Shown: positions 29,066 through 37,572 of the stretch, one piece after another | How the letters are laid out: the number at the start of each line of letters is the position of its first letter | Numbering within the stretch: the stretch's first letter is position 1 | From: Janthinobacterium sp. CG3 | GTDB taxonomy: Bacteria; Pseudomonadota; Gammaproteobacteria; Burkholderiales; Burkholderiaceae_D | Length of the DNA: 64,000 nt | Assembly (NCBI RefSeq): GCF_000344615.1 | Contig: NZ_KB467824.1 | Location: forward strand, 3,228,326 to 3,292,325 | Direction of reading: 5' to 3' | The notes under the pieces: generated by a model | Told to the model about the DNA's origin: nothing | The model's database searches: none | The model's input: only the letters and a program-made list of their open reading frames with translations | Made by a program: the position numbers and the translations under genes

Positions 29066-30252
29066 CGCTTGCCCCCCGGACCGGCGGGAAACAGGAAGGC
29101 GTCGAGCATGGCACCGACCTTGGCCGGCGCACACACCGCCGAGACCGCCTCGGCGCCGCGTTGCGCCAGCGCGCCCGCGGCGCCGCGGTTGGCGACGATC
29201 CAGCGCAATTTCTCGATCAGCAGGCCGGCGTCGTCGCTCTCGAGGTAGACGGCGCCGTCGCCCAGCACTTTTTTGACGTCGCTGATATCGGTCGTCAGCA
29301 CCAGCATGCCGTGGCTGGCGAATTCGATGACCTTCGACGGAAAGGTGGTGTGCGCCAGTTTGCCGCCGTTCGGCTTGAGCGCCAGGCCGACCTGGGTGCG
29401 CGCCAGCACCGCGCGGTACTCGGCGTCGCTGGTGCGGCCATGCACCAGCACGGCCGGGTGGCGCGGGTCTTGGCCGAGGGCGCGCAATTGCTCCAGACGG
29501 TCGCCCTTGCCGGTGACCTCGATGCGCAACGCGGCGGCCCACGCCGGCGCCTCCCGGCGCAGGCGTTCGACGGCGTCGATCAGCAACTGCGCGCCGGTGT
29601 CGTCGGCCACGGTGCCGCCGAACAGCGCGGTGAGCGCGGGCAACGTCCATTTTTCCGCGTCGGGCGCGATCTCCGTGGTGCCATAGCAGCAACGGGTGGG
29701 GCGCAACCTGGTGCTATCGGCCAGGGCTTCGCAGGCCAGCAGCGCGCCGCCCGGGCACAGCGAATCTATGGCCCAGCGCAACACCCGCGACTTGCACCCG
29801 GACAAGGACCATTGGCGCAGGTCGGTTTCGCCGTCCTCTAGGTCGAGCGCGGTGTTAAAGCCCAGCAAACGCGCCCCCAGCAGCGTCGGCAGATAGGCCG
29901 GCAGGCGGTTGTAGCACAGCGCCGTCTTGCGGCCCGGGCGGCGGCGCAGGCGCCACAGCAGCGGCACGCCGGCCAGCAGCGACAGCAGTTCGGACAGCAG
30001 CCGGGTGTGCAGAAACGGCAGGTAGATGACGGCGACGCCGTCGACCCTGGCCACCTTGGCGCCGAAATAGCGGCCGGAGCCGTCTTGCCTGCCGCGCCCT
30101 AGGCTGACGGCATACGCCCTGACGCCGGCCCGGCGCGCCGCCTTCAGCATCAGCAATACCTTGCGCGAGGCGGCCGGACTGTCGGTGGTAATGCCGCGTT
30201 CGATACGGGTCTGGTCGTCCAGCGCGTTACACACGAAAAAGAGGCTGCGCAT
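29062..30252 (-). CDS. Glycosyltransferase, GT-B fold (family 4-like)
   Basis: This 396-residue protein starts MRSLFFVCNALDDQTRIERG. Less canonical than its neighbours, it still shows the two-domain GT-B pattern: an acceptor domain with LCYNRLPAYLPTLLGARLLG, and a donor domain with FPSKVIEFASHGMLVLTTDI, where an Glu-containing helix precedes the C-terminus. It is probably one of four repeat-unit transferases in this operon. The stop overlaps the next start by four bases. Confidence 0.75.
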   Translation of the reverse strand: MRSLFFVCNALDDQTRIERGITTDSPAASRKVLLMLKAARRAGVRAYAVSLGRGRQDGSGRYFGAKVARVDGVAVIYLPFLHTRLLSELLSLLAGVPLLWRLRRRPGRKTALCYNRLPAYLPTLLGARLLGFNTALDLEDGETDLRQWSLSGCKSRVLRWAIDSLCPGGALLACEALADSTRLRPTRCCYGTTEIAPDAEKWTLPALTALFGGTVADDTGAQLLIDAVERLRREAPAWAAALRIEVTGKGDRLEQLRALGQDPRHPAVLVHGRTSDAEYRAVLARTQVGLALKPNGGKLAHTTFPSKVIEFASHGMLVLTTDISDVKKVLGDGAVYLESDDAGLLIEKLRWIVANRGAAGALAQRGAEAVSAVCAPAKVGAMLDAFLFPAGPGGKR

Positions 30253-30255
30253 CGG

Positions 30256-30747
30256 TTACGCCAGGCTTTTCTTGACGCGCGCCGGCACGCCGGCGGCCAG
30301 CACATTGGCCGGCACGTCGCGCGTCACTACCGAGCCGGCCGCGACCACCGCGCCGGCGCCAATGGTGACGCCGCCCAGTATCAGGCTGCCGGCGCCGATC
30401 CAGCAGCCGTCGCCGACCGTTATCGGCGCGGCCGTGCCGGCGCCGGCGCGGCGCGCGCCGTCCCCGACGACGTGGCCGCCGGTGATAAACGTCACCTGCG
30501 GGCCGATGTCGCAACGCGCCCCGAGCACGACGGCGGCGTCGAGGTGGGTGTGGACCTGCACGCCGGGGCTGAGCCAGGTGTCGGCGCCGATCGACAGCGT
30601 GCCGCGGCCGTAAATCCAGGCCCGGCCGCAAAAGCTGACGCCCTGCGCCAGTTGCACCCGCGCGACACGCAGCAGGAAGCGGCGCAGCCCGAACATGCGG
30701 GACGGCGGCAGCAGCGCCAATAATATATTCACTAGGTGACGTATCAT
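30256..30747 (-). CDS. Hexapeptide-repeat acyltransferase
   Basis: This 163-residue left-handed beta-helix protein has hexad repeats such as LSIGADTWLSPGVQVHTH, ITVGDGCWIGAGSLILGG and VTIGAGAVVAAGSVVT, then VLAAGVPARV. It belongs to the CysE/NodL/WbbJ acetyltransferase type and probably O-acetylates a sugar of the repeat unit using acetyl-CoA. The final ARVKK is normal for the family. It sits between the polymerase-like gene and a glycosyltransferase, three bases from the latter. Confidence 0.85.
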   Translation of the reverse strand: MIRHLVNILLALLPPSRMFGLRRFLLRVARVQLAQGVSFCGRAWIYGRGTLSIGADTWLSPGVQVHTHLDAAVVLGARCDIGPQVTFITGGHVVGDGARRAGAGTAAPITVGDGCWIGAGSLILGGVTIGAGAVVAAGSVVTRDVPANVLAAGVPARVKKSLA

Positions 30748-30793
30748 GAATCAATCCAAATAAGCCGGTGGCGGGCGGACGCGCCGCCCGCCG

Positions 30794-32110
30794 TCAGCGG
30801 GCGGTCTTGCTGTACTTCCAGATCAGCACCGAGAAAATCGTCAGCAAAAACACGTTGGTGTCTGAAATGGCCGGCAATAACGGGATGTAAATAATATGGA
30901 TGCAGGCGCACAGCACCAGCATAAACGAGGCAAAACTTCTTTCCCGCAGAAATATCCTCCAGGCGCAACTCGACAGCAATCCCAATAACAGCATCAACAC
31001 GGCGCAACCGGCCAGGCCGAAATCGAGGATCAGGCTGCCGTACGAAGTGGCCCAGCCGACGTTAATCACGCCGGCGTTGGCCATCATTTTCGAGGTCGCC
31101 TCCATCGCCTGGACCACCGTGGTGTCGCCGAAGGAATCGAAGCGCCTGGCCACTAGCGGAAACGTCATCAAACCATGGTAAGCCGGCGGGTGCGGCTGGG
31201 CCAGGAAGACCGAAAACAGGTTAACCGGACTATTAAAATACACCACCCCTTCGACGATGCCGTCCTTGAAGGCCGGGCCGACGCTGTCGGCCACGGAATT
31301 GGCCAGCGGATCGAGGGAAAAATCGAACAGCAGTTCCAGCACCGCCGTCTTGCTCTCCGAAATCAAGCCGTCGTTGCGCTGGTGCGCGACGATGCCCATG
31401 TAAAGGATCATCAGCACCGGCAGCGCCGCCAGCGCCGCTTTGAATGCCAGCGACAACTTGACGCGGCTGCCAGTGACGATTCCCCTGTACAAAAAAGACA
31501 GGGATGAAATAATCAATATTTGAAACGCGGCCTGGCGGCCGGCCGACAGTATACCAAAATAAAACAGGCCGACGGCCGGAATCGCATAATACACCCGCCT
31601 GGCGAGGCTGAGACCGGACCAATTGACGATTAAATACGGGAGCGCATACAGCGCGCCCCAGCTTAGCAGCGAGCCGATTTGCGTCAAGGCGTTGACCTGG
31701 CGCGCGTGGAACGAATCGCGCATCTGGGAAAAATCCTCCAGGACGATACCCTGGAATAATTTAAAATCGATAATCGCCATCCCCACGCCAACCATCGCCA
31801 CCAGCGCGACGCGCCCGGAGATGGCGGCATGCAACGCCGCATTGCCGGCGGGCGGCGCGGCGCGGCGCGCGCCGGCGCCCGCGTAATAATATTCGGCCAA
31901 TTGGTAACCGGCGACAAACAATACATTATAGCCGAACAGCACATACCGGGCGAAGTCGTTTTCGTCGCCTATAAAATGATAGTTAATCAGTCCAATTGCA
32001 CTGGGAATCATACAGGCGAGCCACGCCAGGCAATAAATCGCCAGCGGCGTTTTGATGGTTCTACCCGCCGCCAGCACGGCCAGCAACAGCAGGATCGACG
32101 GCGTCAACAT
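30794..32110 (-). CDS. wzy: O-antigen polymerase (Wzy-like)
   Basis: Polytopic membrane protein of 438 residues with ten or more hydrophobic segments and one larger loop (about residues 235-335) rich in polar residues, as in Wzy/EpsG-like polymerases. Sequence identity among Wzy proteins is very low, so the call rests on topology, length and position between a Wzx-type flippase and transferases. RFDSFGDTTVVQAMEATSKM lies in the loop. It would join lipid-linked repeat units in the periplasm. The sequence is visibly more AT-rich than neighbouring genes, as is common for exchanged polymerase genes. Confidence 0.72.
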   Translation of the reverse strand: MLTPSILLLLAVLAAGRTIKTPLAIYCLAWLACMIPSAIGLINYHFIGDENDFARYVLFGYNVLFVAGYQLAEYYYAGAGARRAAPPAGNAALHAAISGRVALVAMVGVGMAIIDFKLFQGIVLEDFSQMRDSFHARQVNALTQIGSLLSWGALYALPYLIVNWSGLSLARRVYYAIPAVGLFYFGILSAGRQAAFQILIISSLSFLYRGIVTGSRVKLSLAFKAALAALPVLMILYMGIVAHQRNDGLISESKTAVLELLFDFSLDPLANSVADSVGPAFKDGIVEGVVYFNSPVNLFSVFLAQPHPPAYHGLMTFPLVARRFDSFGDTTVVQAMEATSKMMANAGVINVGWATSYGSLILDFGLAGCAVLMLLLGLLSSCAWRIFLRERSFASFMLVLCACIHIIYIPLLPAISDTNVFLLTIFSVLIWKYSKTAR

Positions 32111-32164
32111 GGCAATGGCGGTACTGCGGGACGGGCGCGCGGGTGGTCAATCGATATACTCATT

Positions 32165-33481
32165 TCAACGCATTCTCACTAGGCTCATAAAATTGAGCGT
32201 CTTCATTTTCATAAAAAATCCGGGCCTGGTACGCGTCGACAGGGCGTCGAAAAACACCGCGACAACGGCATGCGTGACAACGTTGGCGAGCGCGGCGCCG
32301 ACCAGTCCGAAATGTGGGATTAACACCAGGTTCAAGGCTACGTTGATCAGCGCGCCGAGAAAGGTCCGATAGAATAACAGGCGCTGCAGATTCTCGGTGG
32401 TAAACCAATTGACGCTGGCGACGTTCAGGCAAACAAACACGCCCGACCATATGTGGATTTGCAATACCCGGCCGGCCTCGCGGAACACCTCGCCATATAA
32501 AAACACCACGACCCATTCGCACAGGAACATCACCGGCACGGTGACCACGATGGCCATCCATACCAAACCGGTATACAGCCTTTGCAGGCGCGTCAAATAC
32601 AATGCCTCGCTGATTTTTTTCGCGCTGACAATCGCCGGAAATAGGGAGCTGGCAATAATGGCGGGAAAAGAATACCACACTTCACTCAGCCGGACGGCGG
32701 CGGTATACAAGCCCAGCTCACGCTCGCCGAGCAGGCTTTTTATCATGATCTGGTCGATGCGCATATACACCATGGTGACGAAGCTGCTGAATATCAAAGG
32801 CCAGCTGTCGCGCAACAGCGAGCGCGCCACCGCCGCGTCGAAGCAGCGGTAAAAACTGCCCAGCCCCCGCGACCGGTAGGCCAGGTATAGCGTCAGGCCG
32901 AGCATGGCCTGGTCGACCAGCGCGACCAGCACGAACCAAAACAGCTCGCTGCCGCTGAAAACAAAATACAGCTTCAGCAGCGAGGAAAACAATAGCTGGG
33001 TGATTTTGCACAGCGAGACGAATTTCGACAGGGTTTTGGACTGGAAATAAAAATCGACCACTTCGAACGCCTGGAACACGGCGCCGCTGCTGATAATGAA
33101 GATATACAGATTGATGGTGCGGCTGTTGCCCATTATTAGCTGGGCGACGCCGACCACGGCAAGCGTGAGGAAGGCCCCGGCCAGCTTCAACCAAAAGGCG
33201 GTGCCCAGATAGATGTCGCGCTTTTCGGGCGCGTCCACCAGGTCGCGCACGACAATGCCGTCCAGGCCCAGCTTGGCGACACCGGCGAAGATCGCCGTGA
33301 AGGTGACGGCGTAGGTGAAGATGCCGAACTGCGCCGGCCCCAGGTAACGCGCCACCCAGATGCCGACCAGCAGGCCGGCGACGATACGCAGGATCTGCTC
33401 GCAGAACATCCACGAGGTATTGTTCAAATAACGCCGGAAACCGGCGTGGGCAGCCATCCCCCGCAGCCGCTCAAGCCGCAT
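32165..33481 (-). CDS. wzx: Polysaccharide flippase (Wzx-like)
   Basis: The protein has about 438 residues with roughly twelve to fourteen transmembrane segments and a typical N-terminal block (WMFCEQILRIVAGLLVGIWV, ARYLGPAQFGIFTYAVTF) of the MOP/polysaccharide transporter family. It should flip undecaprenyl-linked repeat units across the inner membrane. I set the start at the ATG of MRLERLRG; another ATG at 33457 (MAAHAG) is equally close to the conserved region. A 32-codon open frame upstream overlaps this start. Moderately AT-rich stretches occur here as in the polymerase gene. Confidence 0.82.
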   Translation of the reverse strand: MRLERLRGMAAHAGFRRYLNNTSWMFCEQILRIVAGLLVGIWVARYLGPAQFGIFTYAVTFTAIFAGVAKLGLDGIVVRDLVDAPEKRDIYLGTAFWLKLAGAFLTLAVVGVAQLIMGNSRTINLYIFIISSGAVFQAFEVVDFYFQSKTLSKFVSLCKITQLLFSSLLKLYFVFSGSELFWFVLVALVDQAMLGLTLYLAYRSRGLGSFYRCFDAAVARSLLRDSWPLIFSSFVTMVYMRIDQIMIKSLLGERELGLYTAAVRLSEVWYSFPAIIASSLFPAIVSAKKISEALYLTRLQRLYTGLVWMAIVVTVPVMFLCEWVVVFLYGEVFREAGRVLQIHIWSGVFVCLNVASVNWFTTENLQRLLFYRTFLGALINVALNLVLIPHFGLVGAALANVVTHAVVAVFFDALSTRTRPGFFMKMKTLNFMSLVRMR

Positions 33482-33569
33482 CGCGCGCCGGCATGGAGAT
33501 CTGCCACGCCGCCGGGGCGGCGGTGTCGACGACGCCGGTCCGGCCGGCGCCCAATGCAACTATTGTCAT
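33471..33569 (-). CDS. Possible 32-residue leader ORF overlapping wzx
   Basis: A short frame starts at ATG 33569 (MTIVALGAGRTGVV) and stops inside the wzx start region, overlapping the proposed wzx ATG. I do not recognise the peptide. Its N-terminus faintly resembles a dinucleotide-binding loop, so it could be the remnant of a lost sugar dehydrogenase gene or a coupling leader. There is only a weak AGAG upstream. Confidence 0.25.
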   Translation of the reverse strand: MTIVALGAGRTGVVDTAAPAAWQISMPARDAA

Positions 33570-33644
33570 GTGTTTTTCTCTGAATCAGTATGCCAAGCGC
33601 AAACTGCCGGGCGGTGCGACGCGCGGGCCGCCCGGCAACGACGT

Positions 33645-35021
33645 TTAGTGCGCCGCGCCGCCTATCAAGGCCTCGAGCTCGGCCACCTTGGCGCGCAGCA
33701 GCGCCAGATCGGCCCGGGTCTCGACGTTCAGGCGCAGCAGCGGCTCGGTGTTGGAGCTGCGCACGTTCAGGCGCCACGCGGCGAATTCCATGCTCAGGCC
33801 GTCGGTGGTATCGACCAGCAGCGCCTCGCCCTCGTAGCGCTGGCGCACCGCCAGCAGCGCGGCGGCGGCGTCGGCGACGGTGTAGTTGATTTCGCCGCTG
33901 CACGGATAGGACTCGATGCGCTCGCCCACCAGGCGCGACAGCGGCAAGCCGCCCGCGCTGATCAGCTCCGCCACCAGCAGCCACGGGATCATGCCGCTGT
34001 CGCAATAGGCGAAATCGCGGAAATAGTGGTGCGCGCTCATCTCGCCGCCGTAAATCGCGTTCTCGGCGCGCATGCGCTCTTTGATGAAGGCGTGCCCGGT
34101 CTTGCTCTGGATCGGCACGCCGCCGGCGCGCCGGACGATGTCGACGGTATTCCAGGTCAGGCGCGGGTCGTGGATGACGCTGGCGCCGGGGTGTTTCGCC
34201 AGGAACGCCTGCGCCAGCAGGCCGACGATGTAGTAACCCTCGATGAAGTCGCCGTGTTCGTCGAACAGGAAGCAACGGTCGAAATCGCCGTCCCAGGCGA
34301 TGCCCATGTCGGCGCCGTGCGCCTTGACCGCGTCGGCGGTGGCGGCGCGGTTCTCGGGCAGCAGCGGGTTGGGGATGCCGTTCGGGAAGCTGCCGTCCGG
34401 TTCGTGGTGCACCTTGATAAAGGTCAGCGGCGCGCCGCTGGCCTGCAGCGCGCGCTCAAGCGCGTCGACGACGTGGCCGGCGCTGCCGTTGCCGGCGTTG
34501 ACGATCAATTTCAAGGGCCGCAGCTTGGGCGCGTCGATATAGGTTTGCAAATGCGCAACGAAAGGCGCCAGGATGGACTCGCTGCTCAGCGTGCCACGCG
34601 GCGCCGCCGCCGGGCCGAACTGGTTGGCCCGCGCCAACTCTTCGATCGCCTTCAAGCCGGTGTCGCCGCTGATCGGGCGCGCGCCGCGGCGCACCAGCTT
34701 CATGCCGTTGTAATCCATCGGATTGTGGCTGGCGGTGACTTCGATGCCGCCGTCGACGTCGAGGTGGAAGGCGGCGAAATACACTTCCTCGGTGCCGGTC
34801 ATGCCGAGGTCGACGACGTCGACCCCGCCGTCCATCAGCCCATCGGCCAACGCGGCCTTCAGCGCCGCGCTGCTCAGGCGCACATCTCCGCCGACGGCAA
34901 CCCGCTTGGCGCCCAGGTGCTGCGCGTAGGCGCGGCCGATGCGGTAGGCGATGTCCTCGTTGAGTTCATCGCCCAGGCGGCCGCGGATATCGTAGGCTTT
35001 AAAACATGTCAGTGCTGTCAT
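33645..35021 (-). CDS. Phosphomannomutase/phosphoglucomutase
   Basis: This 458-residue enzyme of the alpha-D-phosphohexomutase family interconverts hexose 1- and 6-phosphates for nucleotide-sugar supply. [14 protein letters not shown] opens the protein. The phosphoserine loop is [15 protein letters not shown], the metal-binding loop is [12 protein letters not shown], the sugar-binding loop is [10 protein letters not shown], and the phosphate-binding loop is [11 protein letters not shown]. All four are intact. It is the first gene of the polysaccharide operon. The ATG at 35021 has GGA at usable spacing; MDTM three codons earlier is possible. Confidence 0.93.
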   Translation of the reverse strand: MTALTCFKAYDIRGRLGDELNEDIAYRIGRAYAQHLGAKRVAVGGDVRLSSAALKAALADGLMDGGVDVVDLGMTGTEEVYFAAFHLDVDGGIEVTASHNPMDYNGMKLVRRGARPISGDTGLKAIEELARANQFGPAAAPRGTLSSESILAPFVAHLQTYIDAPKLRPLKLIVNAGNGSAGHVVDALERALQASGAPLTFIKVHHEPDGSFPNGIPNPLLPENRAATADAVKAHGADMGIAWDGDFDRCFLFDEHGDFIEGYYIVGLLAQAFLAKHPGASVIHDPRLTWNTVDIVRRAGGVPIQSKTGHAFIKERMRAENAIYGGEMSAHHYFRDFAYCDSGMIPWLLVAELISAGGLPLSRLVGERIESYPCSGEINYTVADAAAALLAVRQRYEGEALLVDTTDGLSMEFAAWRLNVRSSNTEPLLRLNVETRADLALLRAKVAELEALIGGAAH

Positions 35022-35307
35022 CGTATCCATCCAAAGTTGTCTGCGCGGCGGTTGAACTCGCCGCCGAAATAGGTTGTCGCCGCGCCCGCCGGCCGCGCTG
35101 TCTAGCGGGCACCTCCCATACTTGGCCACGCCGCCACAGGCGCGGCCTCATCGGCATCGCAGGATGTTAAAAACATGGAAAGACGATGAAGCCAGCGGCG
35201 TCGCTTATGGGCTGGCTTGAATTGCAACTTGGCATTTTACATCAGCGCGCGGGGGCGGCGGCCGGGTGGCACGGTCGCCGTTACAACATTTACACAGGCC
35301 CGGTGCG

Positions 35308-36990
35308 TTAATGCTTGCGCAAACCGCCCAGCAAGGCCGCCACCTTTTGCTTCGGCTTAGCGACCGGCAAGGCGCTGCTGACCATCGGCGCGGCCGCCGC
35401 GGCCGGCTCGTACGGCTTGGAAAACCACGGATCGGCCTTCTCGCGCCGCGGTAGCGGACCGTTGCTGGATCGGCCGCGTTCGCGCTCGGGCGGACGCATC
35501 GACGAACGGATCTCGTCGCCGCTGGAGGCGGCTTGGCGCGGCGCGCGCGCCTCGGCGTCGAAGGCCGGACGCGGCGGACGCGCCTCGGTGGCGTCGAAGG
35601 GCGGACGCGGGCGGCGGCCCTCGCCACGTTCGGTACGTTCGCCGCGCTCGCCCCGTTCGGCGCCGGCGCGGATGGCCGTCGGCGTAAAGCCGGCCAGTTC
35701 GCCGCGCGTGATGGTTTGCTTGATCAGCTTTTCAATGTCGAGCAACAAGCGCTCGTCCTTGTCCGAGAAGATCGAAATGGCGTCGCCGGAGGCGCCGGCG
35801 CGGCCGGTGCGGCCGATCCGGTGCACATAGTCTTCGGCGTTGTAGGGCAGGTCGAAATTGATCACGCACGGCAGGTCGGTGATGTCGAGGCCGCGCGCGG
35901 CGACGTCGGTGGCCACCAGCACGTCGATCTCGCCTTTTTTAAACGCCTCCAGCGCCGCCATGCGTTCCTGTTGGGTCTTGTCGCCGTGGATCGCGGTGCA
36001 TTTGACGCCCTCTTGTTCGAGGCTGCGCGCCAGGCGCGAGGCGCCGATCTTGGTGTTCGAGAAGATCAGGATTTGCTTGAGGTCGCGGCCGCGGATCAGA
36101 TGGGCGACGACGTCGCGCTTGTGCTCGTCGGCGACCTTGTAGACCACCTGGGTGACCTTGTCGGCGGTCTGGTTGCTGCGCGCCACCTCGATCAACAGCG
36201 GATTGTTGAGGAAACTGCCGGCCAGCTTCTTGATCTCGCCCGAAAACGTCGCCGAGAACATCAGGTTCTGGCGCTGCTTCGGCAGCATGTTGATGATGCG
36301 CTGCAAGTCGGGCAGGAAGCCCATGTCGAGCATGCGGTCGGCCTCGTCCATGACGAGGATTTGCACCTGCGACAGGTTCAGCGTCTTTTGCTGCACGTGG
36401 TCGAGCAGGCGGCCGGGCGTGGCGATGACGATTTCAACGCCGGCGCGCAGCGCCGCCGTCTGCGGCGCCATGTCCATGCCGCCGAACACGACGGTCGAAC
36501 GCAGCGGCGTGTGGCGGGCGTAGGCCTTGACGTTTTCGGCCACTTGCACCGCCAGCTCGCGGGTCGGCGTCAACACCAGCGCGCGCACCGGGTGGCGCGC
36601 CGGCGACATGCTGGAACTGGCGTGCGCCAGCAACAACTGGATGATCGGCAGCGAAAAGCCGGCCGTCTTGCCGGTGCCGGTTTGCGCGGCGCCCATCACG
36701 TCGCGCCCTTGCAGCACGATCGGGATCGCCTGCGCCTGGATCGGCGTCGGATGGACGTAACCCTGGTCGTTCAGCGCGCGTAGGATGTCCGGCGACAGGC
36801 CGAAGTCGGCAAAGCGCACGGCCGCTTCGGCGGCGGGGACGGATGCGGGGGCGGCAGGCGCGGCGGCGTCGACGGAGGGTGCAGCAGCCGGTGCGGCGGC
36901 CTCGACGGCGGGCACGGCTGCCGGTGCGGCGGCCTCGGCGGCGGCGCCGGTCGGGATACTGGGCAAGGTGGTGAACTCGGTTTCGGACAT
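35308..36990 (-). CDS. rhlE: DEAD-box RNA helicase (RhlE-like)
   Basis: The 560-residue protein has a complete helicase core: Q motif around FADFGLSPDIL, AQTGTGKT, PTRELA, TPGRLLDH, VMDEADRMLD, SAT, VATDVAARGLD and HRIGRTGR. About 58 residues precede the core, almost entirely Ala/Pro/Glu/Val in degenerate repeats. The C-terminal tail is rich in Arg/Gly/Glu (GERGERTERGEG), as in RhlE-type helicases that help ribosome assembly and RNA decay. The start MSETEFTTLP immediately precedes the low-complexity region. The long upstream gap may be an untranslated leader, common for these genes. Confidence 0.92.
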   Translation of the reverse strand: MSETEFTTLPSIPTGAAAEAAAPAAVPAVEAAAPAAAPSVDAAAPAAPASVPAAEAAVRFADFGLSPDILRALNDQGYVHPTPIQAQAIPIVLQGRDVMGAAQTGTGKTAGFSLPIIQLLLAHASSSMSPARHPVRALVLTPTRELAVQVAENVKAYARHTPLRSTVVFGGMDMAPQTAALRAGVEIVIATPGRLLDHVQQKTLNLSQVQILVMDEADRMLDMGFLPDLQRIINMLPKQRQNLMFSATFSGEIKKLAGSFLNNPLLIEVARSNQTADKVTQVVYKVADEHKRDVVAHLIRGRDLKQILIFSNTKIGASRLARSLEQEGVKCTAIHGDKTQQERMAALEAFKKGEIDVLVATDVAARGLDITDLPCVINFDLPYNAEDYVHRIGRTGRAGASGDAISIFSDKDERLLLDIEKLIKQTITRGELAGFTPTAIRAGAERGERGERTERGEGRRPRPPFDATEARPPRPAFDAEARAPRQAASSGDEIRSSMRPPERERGRSSNGPLPRREKADPWFSKPYEPAAAAAPMVSSALPVAKPKQKVAALLGGLRKH

Positions 36991-37383
36991 AGGTATCTGG
37001 TGTGCCCCCGAACTGCGGGAGGCCGTGCTTTCTTCAATAAACTACATTTTCTGGGCGCAGGCGGCGTTTCGCATGGCTTCGTTCGCTCGCCAAAGATCAT
37101 ACCTCGTACCGCGCCTCTTTGCTCCGAGGCCATCTGCGTTGCGCGTGCTGGGAGCGGTGGACGGGTGCGGGGCGGCGACAACGCGGACCAGCCGCCATGA
37201 AGATCAAGCCTGGCATAGCGCGCGCAGACGAGGATACAATATCAGTGCCCTAAACGATACCCTAAATTAGCGCAACTGTACACGGAAACCGCGTTTTCCA
37301 TGGAAAATATGTTGCAATTGGGCAATAATAGAGCCGAGCGAACGCGCCGCCGCCGGCACCCGATAACGACGATTACCACGACA
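36991..37383. other. Intergenic leader region between helicase and small zinc-cluster gene
   Basis: No credible gene lies here. On the minus strand, just before the helicase start, CCCG/CGGG at 37007-37019 can form a small hairpin with a five-base loop. The segment is long enough for a helicase 5' leader. Transcription for the plus-strand gene must also start here, but I cannot assign promoter hexamers. Confidence 0.35.
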
Positions 37384-37572
37384 ATGACCACCATGCACAC
37401 CGCCACGCCCCCGCCCGAGCCGACGCCGCCGCCCGAGCCAGACCCGAACTCATGCTGCAACAGCGGCTGCAACTACTGCGTGCTGGATATGTACCAGGAC
37501 GAGCTGGCGCAATACCGGCGCGCGCTGGCGGTGTGGCAGCTGCGCCGGGGCGCCGCCGCGGACGCCGCTTAA
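37384..37572 (+). CDS. Small oxidoreductase-like domain protein
   Basis: The conserved part is [19 protein letters not shown] followed by [19 protein letters not shown]. This is the short Pro-rich, four-cysteine motif plus helix of the 'oxidoreductase-like, N-terminal' family (PF09791). Four clustered cysteines suggest a metal or iron-sulfur site. I chose the ATG at 37384, just ahead of the motif (62 residues); an ATG at 37300 would add 28 low-complexity basic residues. The last codons overlap the convergent chemoreceptor gene by four bases. Confidence 0.72.
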   Translation: MTTMHTATPPPEPTPPPEPDPNSCCNSGCNYCVLDMYQDELAQYRRALAVWQLRRGAAADAA

